Source: Sphingomonas sp. BK235
Lineage (GTDB): Bacteria; Pseudomonadota; Alphaproteobacteria; Sphingomonadales; Sphingomonadaceae
Length of the DNA stretch: 64,000 nt
NCBI RefSeq assembly: GCF_004345855.1
Contig: NZ_SLXN01000010.1
Span: 39,859-103,858, forward strand
Direction of reading: 5' to 3'
Below are positions 8,542 through 18,800 of this stretch, one piece after another. The number at the start of each line of letters is the position of its first letter. Within the stretch, counting starts at the first letter, position 1. The notes under the pieces are model-generated. The model was not told where the DNA came from. It made no database searches and saw nothing but the letters and a program-made list of their open reading frames with translations. A program made the position numbers and the translations under genes.

Positions 8542-9546
8542 CTATCGTCCCAGGCTGTCCACCAAGGTCGCGCGGATGCGCGCGGCAGTGCCGGGGTCGA
8601 GTGGGCCGAGCACGCCCTTGACGTCGTCCGGCAGGTGCGCCGCCGGCGCGCCATCGGGGCGGAAGACGAGATGGTCGAACACCGCGCGATAGGCCGCGCG
8701 CTGGTCCGCCGGCAGCGCGGCGATCGCCACCAGCGCGTGCAGCAGCACGTCATAGGGGTTGCCCAGCCCGACCGGCGCCGGGTTCCACCAGTAATTGACG
8801 AAGGCGTTGACCGGATCGAGCGACTCCACCGCGTGCCACCAGTGGAACGGGATGTAGATGCCGTCGCCCGGTTCCAGCGTGGCGCTCTGCGCCGTCCGCA
8901 GGGCGTCGGCGAAGCGCGGGAAACGCTCGAGGTCGGGTGCGTCGGGGTCGACCAGGCTCACCGGCGTGCCCGCGGGAGTCAGCTCGAGCGGCCCCATGTA
9001 GAGGTTGGCGATCTGCTCGGGCGGGAACAGGGTGAAGCGCCGCCGCCCCAGCACCACCACGCCGACATTCTCCATCAGGTCATAGTGCGTGGCGACGCGG
9101 ATCGCGTTGCCCAGCCACATGCGCGGGACGACGCCGTCGGGCACGAGCGCGCAGCGATTGGCCTCGGCGAAGCCGGGGAGCAGCTCGGGCAGCGGCACCG
9201 ACTGGATCGCCATCGCATAGGGTTCGGCGTGGGCGCGGTCGCGCAGCAGGCGATCGAGGAAGGGATCGAGCGGGGTCTGCCCGCGCACGAAGTTGAGCGC
9301 CTTGAGATCGGGCGTGTAGAAGAAGCGCCCCGCGATCCCGGGCTCGCCGAGGATCGCGGGCACCGGCGCAGGCCGGCTGAAGCGCTTGAGATAGCCCACG
9401 CCCGCCTCGGCGGACTCGCCCGCGGCGACCACCGCCGGCCAGTCGCGCGCGATGCCGCGCAGCACCACCGGGCGCGCGGCGGGGCGCACTTCCGCCTCGA
9501 AGCGGCGCCGGTCGACGCCGGTCAGCTCGGGCAGCGGCGCGGTCAC
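8542..9546 (-). CDS. Cupin_8/JmjC-like Fe(II) oxygenase family protein, 334 aa
   Basis: This is a paralogue of the gene at 7474. The metal triad is His154 and Asp156 in THYDLM and His238 in FHWWHAV; RRRFTLFPPEQIANLYMGPLE is shared almost word for word. It is the last gene of a five-gene minus-strand operon. Its ATG overlaps the stop of the halogenase at 9543-11069 by 4 nt. The tight coupling suggests it acts with the halogenases, for example on the same substrate, but no biochemical role is proven for this pairing. Confidence 0.85.
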   Translation of the reverse strand: MTAPLPELTGVDRRRFEAEVRPAARPVVLRGIARDWPAVVAAGESAEAGVGYLKRFSRPAPVPAILGEPGIAGRFFYTPDLKALNFVRGQTPLDPFLDRLLRDRAHAEPYAMAIQSVPLPELLPGFAEANRCALVPDGVVPRMWLGNAIRVATHYDLMENVGVVVLGRRRFTLFPPEQIANLYMGPLELTPAGTPVSLVDPDAPDLERFPRFADALRTAQSATLEPGDGIYIPFHWWHAVESLDPVNAFVNYWWNPAPVGLGNPYDVLLHALVAIAALPADQRAAYRAVFDHLVFRPDGAPAAHLPDDVKGVLGPLDPGTAARIRATLVDSLGR

Positions 9547-11069
9547 GCCGCCAGCCCGACCAGCTCGCAGCCGAGCCCGCGCAGGTGATCATCCTGCCGC
9601 GGCAGCAGCGCCGCCGTCTCCGCCACGACGCGGCGGATATGATCGAGCCGCGCCAGCGTCTCGGCATCGCTCAGCAGGTCAGCGGCGGGGTGATAGCCGC
9701 CGGCGGCGATACCCTGGCCCACCATCACCGAGAGCCAGCTCGTCTCGGTGAACAGTTCGTCGCCCTCGCGGAAAATGCGGCCGTTGGCGGCGAAGATCGC
9801 GAGCTTGTCGGCGAGCCCGGGCGGCGGCTCGAGCGTGCGGCAATAGTCCCAGAAGGGTGAGTCGCGCCGCTCGGTCGCCTTGTAGTGGAGCACGAGGAAG
9901 TCGCGGATGTCGCGATAGTCGGCGACGTGGGCGGCGTTGAAGCGATCGATCTCGCGCTGGTCGAAGCGGCGCGTCGGCCAATAGGTGAGCAGCCGCGCGA
10001 TGGCGGACTGGACGAGGTGGATGCTGGTCGACTCGAGCGGCTCGAGGAACCCGCCGGCGAGGCCGAGCGCGACCGTGTTGCCGACCCAGGCGCGGCGGCG
10101 GTGCCCGGCGGTGAAGCGGAGCGGGCGCGGATCGCCCAGCGGCGCGCCGTCGAGGTTGGCGAGCAAGGTCGCCGCCGCCTCATCGTCGGAGAGGTGCTGC
10201 GAGGCGTAGACATAGCCGTTGCCGATGCGGTGCTGGAGCGGGATACGCCACTGCCAGCCCGCCGCGCGCGCGGTGGAGCGGGTCAGCGGCTGGCGGTCGC
10301 CGCCGTTGGCGCAGGGAACCGCGACCGCGCGGTCGCACGGCAACCAGTGGCGCCAATCCTCGAAGCCGGTGCCCAGCGTCTCCTCGATCAGCAGCCCGCG
10401 GAACCCCGAACAGTCGAGGAACAGGTCGCCCTCGACCCGCGCGCCCGATTCGAGTACCACCGCGGCGACATGGCCGCTCTCGCCGTCGCGCTCGACCGCG
10501 ACGATCCGCCCCTCGGTGCGGCGCGCGCCGTTCGCCTCCGCCAGTCGGCGCAGGAAGCGCGCGTACAGGCCGGCGTCGAACTGGAAGGCATAGCCCAGCT
10601 TGGACAGCGGCGAGCCGGGCTGGTCGGGACGCGGGTGCGCGAAGCGGCCCTGCAAACCCGCCACCACCGCGAGCGAGTAAGCGTCGAGCGGGGTGTCGTC
10701 GCCCAGCGCGCGGCCCTTGAGCCAGAAGTGGTGGAACTCGATCCCCTTCATGTCGAGCCCGTAGAAGCCGAAGGGGTGGACGTAGCGATGGCCGGGCCGG
10801 AGCCAGTCGACGAACTCGATCCCCAGCTTGTAGGTGGCGCGGGTCTCGCGCAGGAACTCGGCCTCGTCGATGCCGAGCATCTTGTTGAACAGCACGATCT
10901 GCGGGATCGTCGCCTCGCCGACGCCGACGGTGCCGATCGCCTCGGACTCGACCAGCTCGATCGACAGGCCGGGGATCTCGCCGAGCACGCGCGCGATCGC
11001 GGCGGCCGCCATCCATCCCGCGGTGCCGCCCCCGACGATCACGACGCGGCGGATCGAGTCCGCCCTCAC
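9543..11069 (-). CDS. Flavin-dependent tryptophan-halogenase family protein, 508 aa
   Basis: The GxGxxG flavin-binding loop is GGGTAGW (residues 13-19). The catalytic Lys is Lys81 in TYKLGIEF, and the halogenase signature WxWxIP is intact (WQWRIP, 272-277). EPLEST at 343-348 carries the Glu/Ser pair that supports catalysis in PrnA-type enzymes. The protein is soluble, with flavin supplied by a separate reductase. The real substrate is not predictable; relatives in Xanthomonas and metagenomes halogenate free indoles. It overlaps its upstream neighbour by 4 nt (ATGA). Confidence 0.88.
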   Translation of the reverse strand: MRADSIRRVVIVGGGTAGWMAAAAIARVLGEIPGLSIELVESEAIGTVGVGEATIPQIVLFNKMLGIDEAEFLRETRATYKLGIEFVDWLRPGHRYVHPFGFYGLDMKGIEFHHFWLKGRALGDDTPLDAYSLAVVAGLQGRFAHPRPDQPGSPLSKLGYAFQFDAGLYARFLRRLAEANGARRTEGRIVAVERDGESGHVAAVVLESGARVEGDLFLDCSGFRGLLIEETLGTGFEDWRHWLPCDRAVAVPCANGGDRQPLTRSTARAAGWQWRIPLQHRIGNGYVYASQHLSDDEAAATLLANLDGAPLGDPRPLRFTAGHRRRAWVGNTVALGLAGGFLEPLESTSIHLVQSAIARLLTYWPTRRFDQREIDRFNAAHVADYRDIRDFLVLHYKATERRDSPFWDYCRTLEPPPGLADKLAIFAANGRIFREGDELFTETSWLSVMVGQGIAAGGYHPAADLLSDAETLARLDHIRRVVAETAALLPRQDDHLRGLGCELVGLAA

Positions 11070-12667
11070 AGCGGGTCGGCCGAGAAGTTGAACGGCGTCT
11101 CGGAGGCGAAGGAGAAGGTCGGCCCCGGATCCGGCGCGGCGGGCGGGGGCGCGGCGGCCGGTGCCGTGGCGGCGCCGATATGGCGAAGGAAATCGCCGTG
11201 CCGCGGCAGCTTGTCCGCCACGGCGAGATAATCGCGCCGCATCTGCTCGATCGCCTCGGCGACGCGCTCCTCGTCGAGCGCGTCGGCGGCGGGCTCGTGC
11301 TCGTCGGGCACGATATGCTGGCCGAGGCAGACCGCGACCCAGCTCGTCGTGGCGAACAGCTCGCGCCCCTCGCGGAAGACGCGGCCCTTGGCGCGGAACA
11401 GGTCGATCTTGCGCTGGAGGCTCGCGGGCACGTCCATCGTGCGGCAGCGTTCCCAGAAGGGCGTGTCGTCGCGCCGTGTCGCCTTGTAGTGCAGGATGAC
11501 GAAGTCGCGCACGTCCTCGTACAGCTCGTGCATCTGCGCGTTATATTCGTCGCGCTCGACCGCGGCGAAGCGACGGTCGGGGAACAGCGCGATCAGCTTG
11601 GCGATGCCCGACTGGACAAGGTGGATCGAGGTCGACTCGAGCGGCTCGACGAAGCCCGAGGCGAGCCCCAGCGCGACCACGTTGCGGTTCCACGCCAAGA
11701 CGCGCCGTCCGGTGGTGAAGGCGAGGTGGCGCGGTTGGGCGAGCGGCGCGCCTTCGAGGTGGTGGAGCAGCTCGCGCTCCGCCGACTCGCGCGACTGATA
11801 GTCGCTGCAATAGACCAGGCCGTTGCCCATCCGCTCCTGCAGCGGGATGCGCCATTGCCAGCCGGCGCCGCGCGCGGTGGCGCGGGTATAGGGGTCGGGG
11901 TCGCCGGCGAGCGCGCTGGGCACCGCCACCGCGCGGTCGCACGGCAGCCAGCGGCGCCAGTCCTCGTAGCCGGTGGCGAGCGTCTCCTCGATCAGCAGCC
12001 CGCGAAAGCCCGAACAGTCGACGAACAGCTCGCCCGCGATGACCTGGCCGTCCTCCAGCCGCAGCGCGGTGACGTAGCCGTCCTCGGGGCGCTGCGCGAC
12101 CGCGGTCACCTTGCCCTCGACCCGGCGCACGCCGTTGCGCTCGGCATAGCCGCGCAGGAAGTCGGCGTAGCGGGCGGCGTCGAAGTGATAGGCGTAGAGC
12201 AACTCCTTCACCGCCGACTGTGCGCTGGGCGAGGGCGGGGCGAACTTGCCCGCCTGCGCCGCGACCGCGCTCATCGACCAGGCCGAGATGTCGTGCATCA
12301 CCCGGCGCTGGCGCTCGCGCAGGTAGAGCTGGTGGAAGTGGACCCCGCCGAGATCGTGGCCGTGCGCGCCGAACGGGTGGAAGTAGCGTTCGCCCAGCCC
12401 GCCCCAGTCGACGAACTCGATGCCCAGCTTGAAGGTGCCGCCGGTGGCGCGGATGAAGTCCTGCTCGTCGATGCCGAGCATGCGGTTGAAGGTGAGCAGC
12501 GGCGGGATCGTCGCCTCGCCGACGCCGACGGTGCCGATCTCCTCCGATTCGACCAAAGTGATCCGCGTCACGCCGTTGTTGAGGAAGCGCGACAGCGCCG
12601 CGGCGGCCATCCAGCCCGCGGTGCCCCCGCCCAGGATGACGACGTGGCGGATGGTATGTTCGTTCAT
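11066..12667 (-). CDS. Flavin-dependent tryptophan-halogenase family protein, 533 aa
   Basis: GGGTAGW (13-19), Lys80 in TFKLGIEF, WQWRIP and GFVEPLESTSIHL are all present, so this copy looks catalytically competent. The frame is open far upstream, but ATG at 12667 is right: it overlaps the preceding gene's stop (12664) by 4 nt and starts directly before the flavin-binding strand. The last 30 residues form an Ala/Pro-rich tail ending FSFASETPFNFSADPL, longer than in its paralogues. Confidence 0.88.
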   Translation of the reverse strand: MNEHTIRHVVILGGGTAGWMAAAALSRFLNNGVTRITLVESEEIGTVGVGEATIPPLLTFNRMLGIDEQDFIRATGGTFKLGIEFVDWGGLGERYFHPFGAHGHDLGGVHFHQLYLRERQRRVMHDISAWSMSAVAAQAGKFAPPSPSAQSAVKELLYAYHFDAARYADFLRGYAERNGVRRVEGKVTAVAQRPEDGYVTALRLEDGQVIAGELFVDCSGFRGLLIEETLATGYEDWRRWLPCDRAVAVPSALAGDPDPYTRATARGAGWQWRIPLQERMGNGLVYCSDYQSRESAERELLHHLEGAPLAQPRHLAFTTGRRVLAWNRNVVALGLASGFVEPLESTSIHLVQSGIAKLIALFPDRRFAAVERDEYNAQMHELYEDVRDFVILHYKATRRDDTPFWERCRTMDVPASLQRKIDLFRAKGRVFREGRELFATTSWVAVCLGQHIVPDEHEPAADALDEERVAEAIEQMRRDYLAVADKLPRHGDFLRHIGAATAPAAAPPPAAPDPGPTFSFASETPFNFSADPL

Positions 12668-14151
12668 CGGGCGAGCCGTCCCCGTGCGGTGGCGAGATAA
12701 TCGTCGGCGGTGGGGCAGCGCGCCACCGCCTGCGCGATCGCGGCGCGATAGGCCGCCATCGCGCGGTCGCTGTCGGCCGCGGCGGTGACGTCGATCAGCG
12801 GGTCGACGCGGCGCGGCAGGACGCCCTGGCCGAGCAGCAGCGCGAGCCAGTCGTCGCGCGCGAACGTCTCCTCCTCGAAGAAGGAAAGGCGACCGCGCTC
12901 GGCGAACAGCCGCAGCGTGCGCTCGAGGCTCTCCGGCAGCGCCGCCGGCGGCTGCCAGAAGGCGCCGGGCCGCCGCGCCGTGGCATAGTGGCACAGCACG
13001 AAGTCGCGCACGCGCGCCACCTCGGCGCTCGTCTGGCGGTTATAGTCGGCGAGCTCGAGCGGGTGGCAGGCGCGGCCGGGCAGCATCGCGACGATCCGGT
13101 CGATCGCGCTCTGCGCGAGGTGGAGGTTGGTGAAGTCGAGCGGCTCGATCACCGTCGCGGCGTCCCCCACCGCGACGCAGTTGCGCGCCCAGGGCGCCGG
13201 CCGCGTGCCCTGGCGGAACGATACCGGGGCGGCGATGGTGGTGGCGCCCGCCGCGGCGAGCGCCTTGCCGGCCGCCGCGTCGCTCAGCGCGGCTCCGGCG
13301 TAGCATAGGCCGTGCAGCGTCCGCCCCGGCGCCGCGCTGCGCCAGCGCCAGCCGCCGTCCGTCGCGGTGACACGGTCGAGCGGCGAGAGCGGCGCGGGCG
13401 TGCCCTCGCCGGTGACGAGCCGGTCGCACCGTAGCCACGCCGACCAGTCCTCGCGCTCTTGATCGATCGCACCGCGGACGATGGCGCCCGGCCCGCTGGC
13501 GTCGACGTAGAGATCGGCCTCGAGCGACGCGCCGTCGTCGAGCACGAGCCGCTCGACGAAGCCGTCGTCGCCGCGCAGCCGGACCGCGGCGACCGATCCC
13601 TCGCGCACGCCCACGCCGAGATGGCGCGCGAAGGCGGCGAGCATGGCGCGATAGTCCTCGACGTCGAGCACCAGCCCGGGCTGGACGTCGCCGAGCAGCG
13701 GATCGGTCGCGCCCGTCCCCACCCGGCCCGCGCGCGCCAGCGCCGCGGCCGGGGCGTGCGAGTCGAACGGCGCGGCGGCGCCGGCGCGCGCGGCGCGGAC
13801 CCAGTGCTGGTGGAAGGAAGCGGTGCCGAACGGGCGACCGTAGCTGCCGTACGCATGAACATAGGGCGGCAGGCCCTCGACCCAGCCCTCGAACAGCGTG
13901 CCGAGCCGCCACGTGCCTCCCGCGCGCACCACCGCATCCTCCTCGCGCAGGCCGAGGTCGTCGTGGAAGCCGATCGTCGAGGGCAAGGTCTGCGGCATAC
14001 GATCGGCGAGCGCGTCGGGGGCGGGGGGGCTGGCGAGGATCGTCACCGTCAGTCCCGGCACGCGCCGCCGCAGCGCCAGCGCCGCGGACCAGCCGACGAT
14101 GCCACCGCCCACCACCGCGACGCTGCGGATCGGGTCGTCCAGCATCGTCAC
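12664..14151 (-). CDS. Degenerate tryptophan-halogenase paralogue, probably not a halogenase, 495 aa
   Basis: The flavin-binding loop GGGIVGW (15-21) is kept and the length is normal. Three catalytic features are changed: the Lys of TxKLGIEF is Arg82 (TWRLGTLF), WxWxIP is WRWRSA (268-273), and EPLEST is EPLDFT (336-341). The GVGEATIP strand is also lost (RMPQTLPST). The frame is intact and it overlaps both neighbours by 4 nt, so it is kept under selection. It may be a flavin monooxygenase with another chemistry, a non-catalytic partner of the adjacent enzymes, or a substrate-binding flavoprotein. Confidence 0.85.
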   Translation of the reverse strand: MTMLDDPIRSVAVVGGGIVGWSAALALRRRVPGLTVTILASPPAPDALADRMPQTLPSTIGFHDDLGLREEDAVVRAGGTWRLGTLFEGWVEGLPPYVHAYGSYGRPFGTASFHQHWVRAARAGAAAPFDSHAPAAALARAGRVGTGATDPLLGDVQPGLVLDVEDYRAMLAAFARHLGVGVREGSVAAVRLRGDDGFVERLVLDDGASLEADLYVDASGPGAIVRGAIDQEREDWSAWLRCDRLVTGEGTPAPLSPLDRVTATDGGWRWRSAAPGRTLHGLCYAGAALSDAAAGKALAAAGATTIAAPVSFRQGTRPAPWARNCVAVGDAATVIEPLDFTNLHLAQSAIDRIVAMLPGRACHPLELADYNRQTSAEVARVRDFVLCHYATARRPGAFWQPPAALPESLERTLRLFAERGRLSFFEEETFARDDWLALLLGQGVLPRRVDPLIDVTAAADSDRAMAAYRAAIAQAVARCPTADDYLATARGRLAR

Positions 14152-15662
14152 GCCGCCGCCGGCATCGGGCAGTAACCCGCGAGGAAGTCGCGGTGATCCG
14201 CCATCCCGCCGATCGCCGTCGCGATCTCGCCGCGCAGCCGCTCCATGCCTGCGGCAAGGCTGTCGAGGGGCGGCCCGTCGGCGCGCGGGTCGTGACCGTC
14301 GGGCAGGACGCGCTGGCCGAGATACACCGACACCCAGCTGGCATCGAGGAAGGCGCCCTCGCGATACTTCACCACGCGACCGCGGCGGCGGAACAGTGCC
14401 ATCTTCTCGGCGAGGCTGGCCGGGATCTCCATATTGCGGACGTAGGCCCAGAAGGGCGAGTCGTCGCGCTGGGTCGCGTGATAGTGCAGGATCAGGAAGT
14501 CGCGGACGCGATCATATTCCATGTTGACGAGGCGGTTGAACTCGTCGCGGTCGGCCGCGGCGATCCGGCGTTCCGGGAACAGCTCGACCAGCGCGGTGAT
14601 CGCCTGCTGGACGAGATACAGGCTGGTCGACTCGAGCGGCTCGAGGAAGCCCGAGGCGAGCCCGATCGCGACGACATTGTTGACCCAGCTGCGCGCGCGC
14701 CGTCCCGCCTTGAAGCGCAGCACGCGCGGCTCGGCGAGCGGCGTGCCCTCCACCGCGGCCACCAAAGCGTCGGCGGCGGCACCCTCGTCGAGGAAGTCGC
14801 TGGCGAAGACATAGCCGTTGCCGGTGCGGTGCTGGAGCGGGATGCGCCAGCGCCACCCCGAGGGCATGGCGATCGCGCTGGTGTAAGGCGTCACCGCGGT
14901 GGCGGTGCGGCACGGCAGCGCCACCGCGCGGTCGGCGGGAAGCCAGCGCGACCAATCGTCGAACGGCTCACCCATCGTCTTGCCGATCAGTAGCGCGACG
15001 AAGCCCGAGCAGTCGACGAACAGGTCACCCTCGACGCGGCGGCCGTCCTCCAGCACCACCGCGGTGACGTCGCCGCTGAGCGGGTCGCGTGCGACGTCGA
15101 CGATGCGGCCCTCGGTGCGACGTGCGCCGAGGCCCTCCGCGAGCCGGCGCAGATAGGGCGCGAAGGCCACCGCGTCGAACTGATAGGCGTAGCCGAAGGT
15201 GGAGGCGATCTGGCGGGGGTCGACCGAGGGCGCGCCGAACCGGTTCGCGCGGGCGAGCGAGCAGGCCATCGAGAAGGCTTCGATCGGCGGCAATGCCACG
15301 CCCGCGTGCAGCAGCCGGGTGTAATAATGATGGAACTGCACCTCGCCGGTGCCGCGGCCGAAGGTGCCGAACGGGTGAATGTAGCTGTCGCCGATCCGCG
15401 CCCAGTCGCGGAACTCGATCCCCAGTTTGAAGGTGGCGCGGGTCGCCGCCATGAACTCGGCCTCGGCGACGCCCAGCCGCTCGTTGAAGGCACGGATGTG
15501 CGGCAGCGTCGCCTCGCCGACGCCGATGATCCCGATCGCCTCCGATTCGACCAGATCGACCGTGCAGCGCGCCGGCAGCAGCTTGGCGAGCGCGGCCGCG
15601 GTCATCCAGCCGGACGTTCCCCCGCCGACCACCACCACGCGCTGCCGCTCCGATCGCTCCAT
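14148..15662 (-). CDS. Flavin-dependent tryptophan-halogenase family protein, 504 aa
   Basis: This is the first gene of the five-gene operon. GGGTSGW (13-19), Lys79 in TFKLGIEF, WRWRIP and GFLEPLESTSLYL are intact. The frame extends 31 codons upstream, but ATG at 15662 is preferred because it begins just before the nucleotide-binding strand, as in the paralogues. It faces the TonB receptor across a 224-bp divergent gap with a possible LacI-type operator, which suggests co-regulation of uptake and modification. Confidence 0.87.
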   Translation of the reverse strand: MERSERQRVVVVGGGTSGWMTAAALAKLLPARCTVDLVESEAIGIIGVGEATLPHIRAFNERLGVAEAEFMAATRATFKLGIEFRDWARIGDSYIHPFGTFGRGTGEVQFHHYYTRLLHAGVALPPIEAFSMACSLARANRFGAPSVDPRQIASTFGYAYQFDAVAFAPYLRRLAEGLGARRTEGRIVDVARDPLSGDVTAVVLEDGRRVEGDLFVDCSGFVALLIGKTMGEPFDDWSRWLPADRAVALPCRTATAVTPYTSAIAMPSGWRWRIPLQHRTGNGYVFASDFLDEGAAADALVAAVEGTPLAEPRVLRFKAGRRARSWVNNVVAIGLASGFLEPLESTSLYLVQQAITALVELFPERRIAAADRDEFNRLVNMEYDRVRDFLILHYHATQRDDSPFWAYVRNMEIPASLAEKMALFRRRGRVVKYREGAFLDASWVSVYLGQRVLPDGHDPRADGPPLDSLAAGMERLRGEIATAIGGMADHRDFLAGYCPMPAAA

Positions 15663-15769
15663 CGGCCTCCACTCCGCGCCGCGAGCGTCCGAGACGGCGT
15701 CGCGATCGACCGAGTCATAGCGCAAGCGGCCGTCACGGGAATGCCGGAAAGCCACAGGCCGACATGAAA

Positions 15770-15787
15770 AATGATAGCGCCGACATT
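15770..15787 (+). promoter_or_regulatory. Possible LacI-family operator in divergent promoter region
   Basis: AATGATAGCGCCGACATT is an imperfect inverted repeat centred on GC (6 of 9 positions match). It resembles the AATGATAGCGCTATCATT-like sites of LacI-type sugar regulators in sphingomonads and Caulobacter. It lies between the halogenase operon and the TonB receptor. No LacI gene is in the window. Confidence 0.35.
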
Positions 15788-15886
15788 TCGATTGCGGTGC
15801 GGCCGGTGCGGTCGTACCGATTGATGGAAGATGCCACGCGCCCGCCGCGGAGAGACATCTTGATATGATTATTAGGAGGGGGTGTG

Positions 15887-18800
15887 ATGATCATCGAGGA
15901 CCGGCCTGCCCGTGGCGGCCATACCCGACTTCGTAGCGGTGGCGTTCTGGCCGGGGTCTCGATGACCGCGATGTGCGTCGTCGCGCTGGCCGCGCCCGCC
16001 TTCGCGCAGACCGGTCCCGCGACGGGGCAGAACACCGCTGGCGCGGCGACCTCGCCGAACACGCCGGGATCCGATCCCGCGGCCCAGAGCAGCGGCGACA
16101 CACCGGCCACCGACGCGGCGGGTGCGGACGACATCGTCGTCACCGGCATCCGGCAGAGCCTCGCCAACGCGCAGAACATCAAGCGCAACTCCGACACCGT
16201 CGTGGACGCGATCACCGCGCAGGACATCGGCGCGCTGCCCGACCGCTCGGTCACCGAGGCGCTGCAGCGCGTGCCGGGCGTGTCGATCAATCGCTTCGCC
16301 GGTAACAACGACCCGGACCATTTCTCGGTCGAGGGCTCGGGTGTGAACGTTCGCGGGCTCAATTTCGTCCGCTCCGAATTCAACGGGCGCGACACCTTCT
16401 CGGCCGGTATCGGCGGGCAGGCGATCAACTTCGCCGACGTGCCGTCCGAGCTGCTCGGCTCGGTCGAGGTGTACAAGAACGCCACCGCCGACCTGATCGA
16501 GGGCGGGCTCGCCGGCACGGTCAACCTCAACACGCGCAAGCCGTTCGACAACAAGGGCTTCCATATCGGCGGCGGGATCGAGGCCAATTACGGCGACTTT
16601 GCCAAGAAATGGGCGCCGACGGGCTCGCTGCTGGTGTCGAACACCTGGGAGACGCCGATCGGTCGCTTCGGCATCCTGGCCAACGCCTCTTACTCGCGGC
16701 TGAAGAGCCGCGCCGACGGCATCCAGGTCACCAATTTCCAGACGCGCGACGGCGTCCAGGCCGCCACCGGCACCGGCACCAACACCACGGTGACGTGCCG
16801 CAATCAGCTGCCCGGCACCACCGACGGCTTCACGCTGCTGCCCGGTACCGTCAACGGCGTCGGCGGCGCGTCCTTCCCCAACCCGGCCAATGTCTGCGGC
16901 GCGCAGGGCACCGCAGGCGCGGACGGCTATGCCGATCCGACCGCGCTGACCTATGCGCCGATCGGCGGCCAGTTCCGCAGCCAGGATTACGATCGCAAGC
17001 GCGACGGCCAGGCGCTGGCGGTGCAGTGGCAGAGCACCGACGAGCGCACCACCTTCACCGCGCAGTTCCTGCGCACCCACTCCAGCAGCGCCTGGGGCGA
17101 GCACACGTTCGAGACCGCGCCCGATCTTTCCGAGTACAACACCTATCCGGCCGGCTGTCAGCAGAACGGCAACGGTCCGCTCAACGGCGCGGGCAACAGC
17201 ACCACGCGCGCGGAGTGCCAGCTCAACGGCGCGGGCCAGTTCCAGTTCGGCGCGAACCAGCGCGGCAACGGCTACAATCCCGGCGGCGGGCCGTATCCGA
17301 ACTTCGTCTACGACGACAGCGGGCTGTTCCAGAGCGGCTTCATCACGCTGCCGGGCAACGGCTGGCGCACCGCCTCGAGCGGATCGGCGACCACCACCGT
17401 CCCGTCGGGCGGCATGCAGCAGTCGTTGTCGCGCCGCCAAGTGTACGACGAGAACCTGGTCAAGGACGCGGGTTTCAACCTGAAGATCAACCCCGACGAC
17501 CGTTGGTCGATCAACCTCGACGCGGACTATACCTACGCCAAGCACGACGTCACCGACCTGAGCGTGTTCGGCTCGACCTTCGCCGACTCGGAGCTCGACC
17601 TCACCGGCAAGATCCCGGTGGTGATCCCGCACAAGCCGCTGACGCTCGCGGCCAATTGGGCCAGCCCCAATCCGACGATGGCGGCGGCGAGCGACTCCGA
17701 CTATTTTCAGAACCGCGACTTCCAGTTCTGGCGCGCGGCGATGGACCATATCGAGCACAGCGTCGGCTCGGAATATCAGATCAAGGGCGACTTCGCGTAC
17801 AAGTTCGACGACGGCGACTTCCTCCAGCGCGTCAAGTTCGGTGCGCGCTACGCCGAGCGAACGCAGGACGTGCGCTACACCGCTTACAATTGGGGAGCGA
17901 TCAGCGAGGTCTGGTCGGGGGCGCCGGTCACCTTCAACCAGGGCGACACCAGCCGCTCGTCGCTCTACACGTTCGACAACTTCTACCGCGGCAAGACCGC
18001 GCCGCCGCCCAGCGCCTATTTCTACAACGGCGACCTGATCGGCGATTATAATGGGGCGACGAGCTTCTTCCAGTCGCAGAACGATATCTGGCGCAACACC
18101 AACGGCGCCACCGCGACCAATCGCTTCCTCGCCGCGGGGCAGCGCGTCGGCGCGATCGCGGGAACCGACTTCCTCCCGTCCGAGGTGTCGAACGTCACCC
18201 AGCAGGACAGCGCGGCCTATGCCATGGTGCAGTTCGGCAACAACGAGCCCGTGTTCGGCGGCATCCGGCTCTCGGGCAATGTCGGCGTCCGTTACGTGCG
18301 GACCACGGTGCAGTCGCGCACCGAGACCGCGGTGCCGAACCGCAACGAGCTCGGCGTGGTCGATCCCTTTTCCACCCGCTGCGTCGCGACGACGCGGCAG
18401 CTGCCGGACGGGACCACGCAGGTCACCCAGCCCGGCGGCGTGTGCAACCTCGGCGAGACCGAATATGAGCGGCTGCGCACCTTCGCGACGCCGGGCTATG
18501 CCTCGCAGCCGGCGAATTTCACGAACAGCTACAATTACTGGCTGCCGAGCGCGAACCTCAAGCTCGGCGTGACGCGCGACCTGATCGTGCGACTGGCCGC
18601 GTCCAAGGTGCTGACACGACCGGACTTCGCCAATATCCGGCCGTACGTGACCTATGCGCTCGAGCCGGGCTCAGGCACGGTGACGATCAACGCCGGCAAT
18701 CCCTATCTCAAGCCCGCGACCGCGTGGCAGTTCGACGCGACGGTGGAATGGTATTTCGGTCGCGTCGGCCAGATCTCGCTCGACGCTTTCTACAAGACGG

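Noticed and set aside
8533..9588. Long open frame antisense to the cupin_8 gene, and similar kilobase frames antisense to the halogenases, TonB receptor and PQQ dehydrogenase genes
   Set aside because: High GC removes stops on the opposite strand; these frames are Arg/Ala-rich, lack motifs, and lie against genes with clear catalytic residues.
11066..12994. A 642-aa form of the second halogenase with a long N-terminal extension
   Set aside because: The extra ~109 residues are the antisense-like frame of the upstream gene; ATG 12667 overlaps that gene's stop and directly precedes the flavin loop.
15884..15886. GTG at 15884 as the TonB receptor start
   Set aside because: The ATG one codon later has better spacing from AGGAGG.
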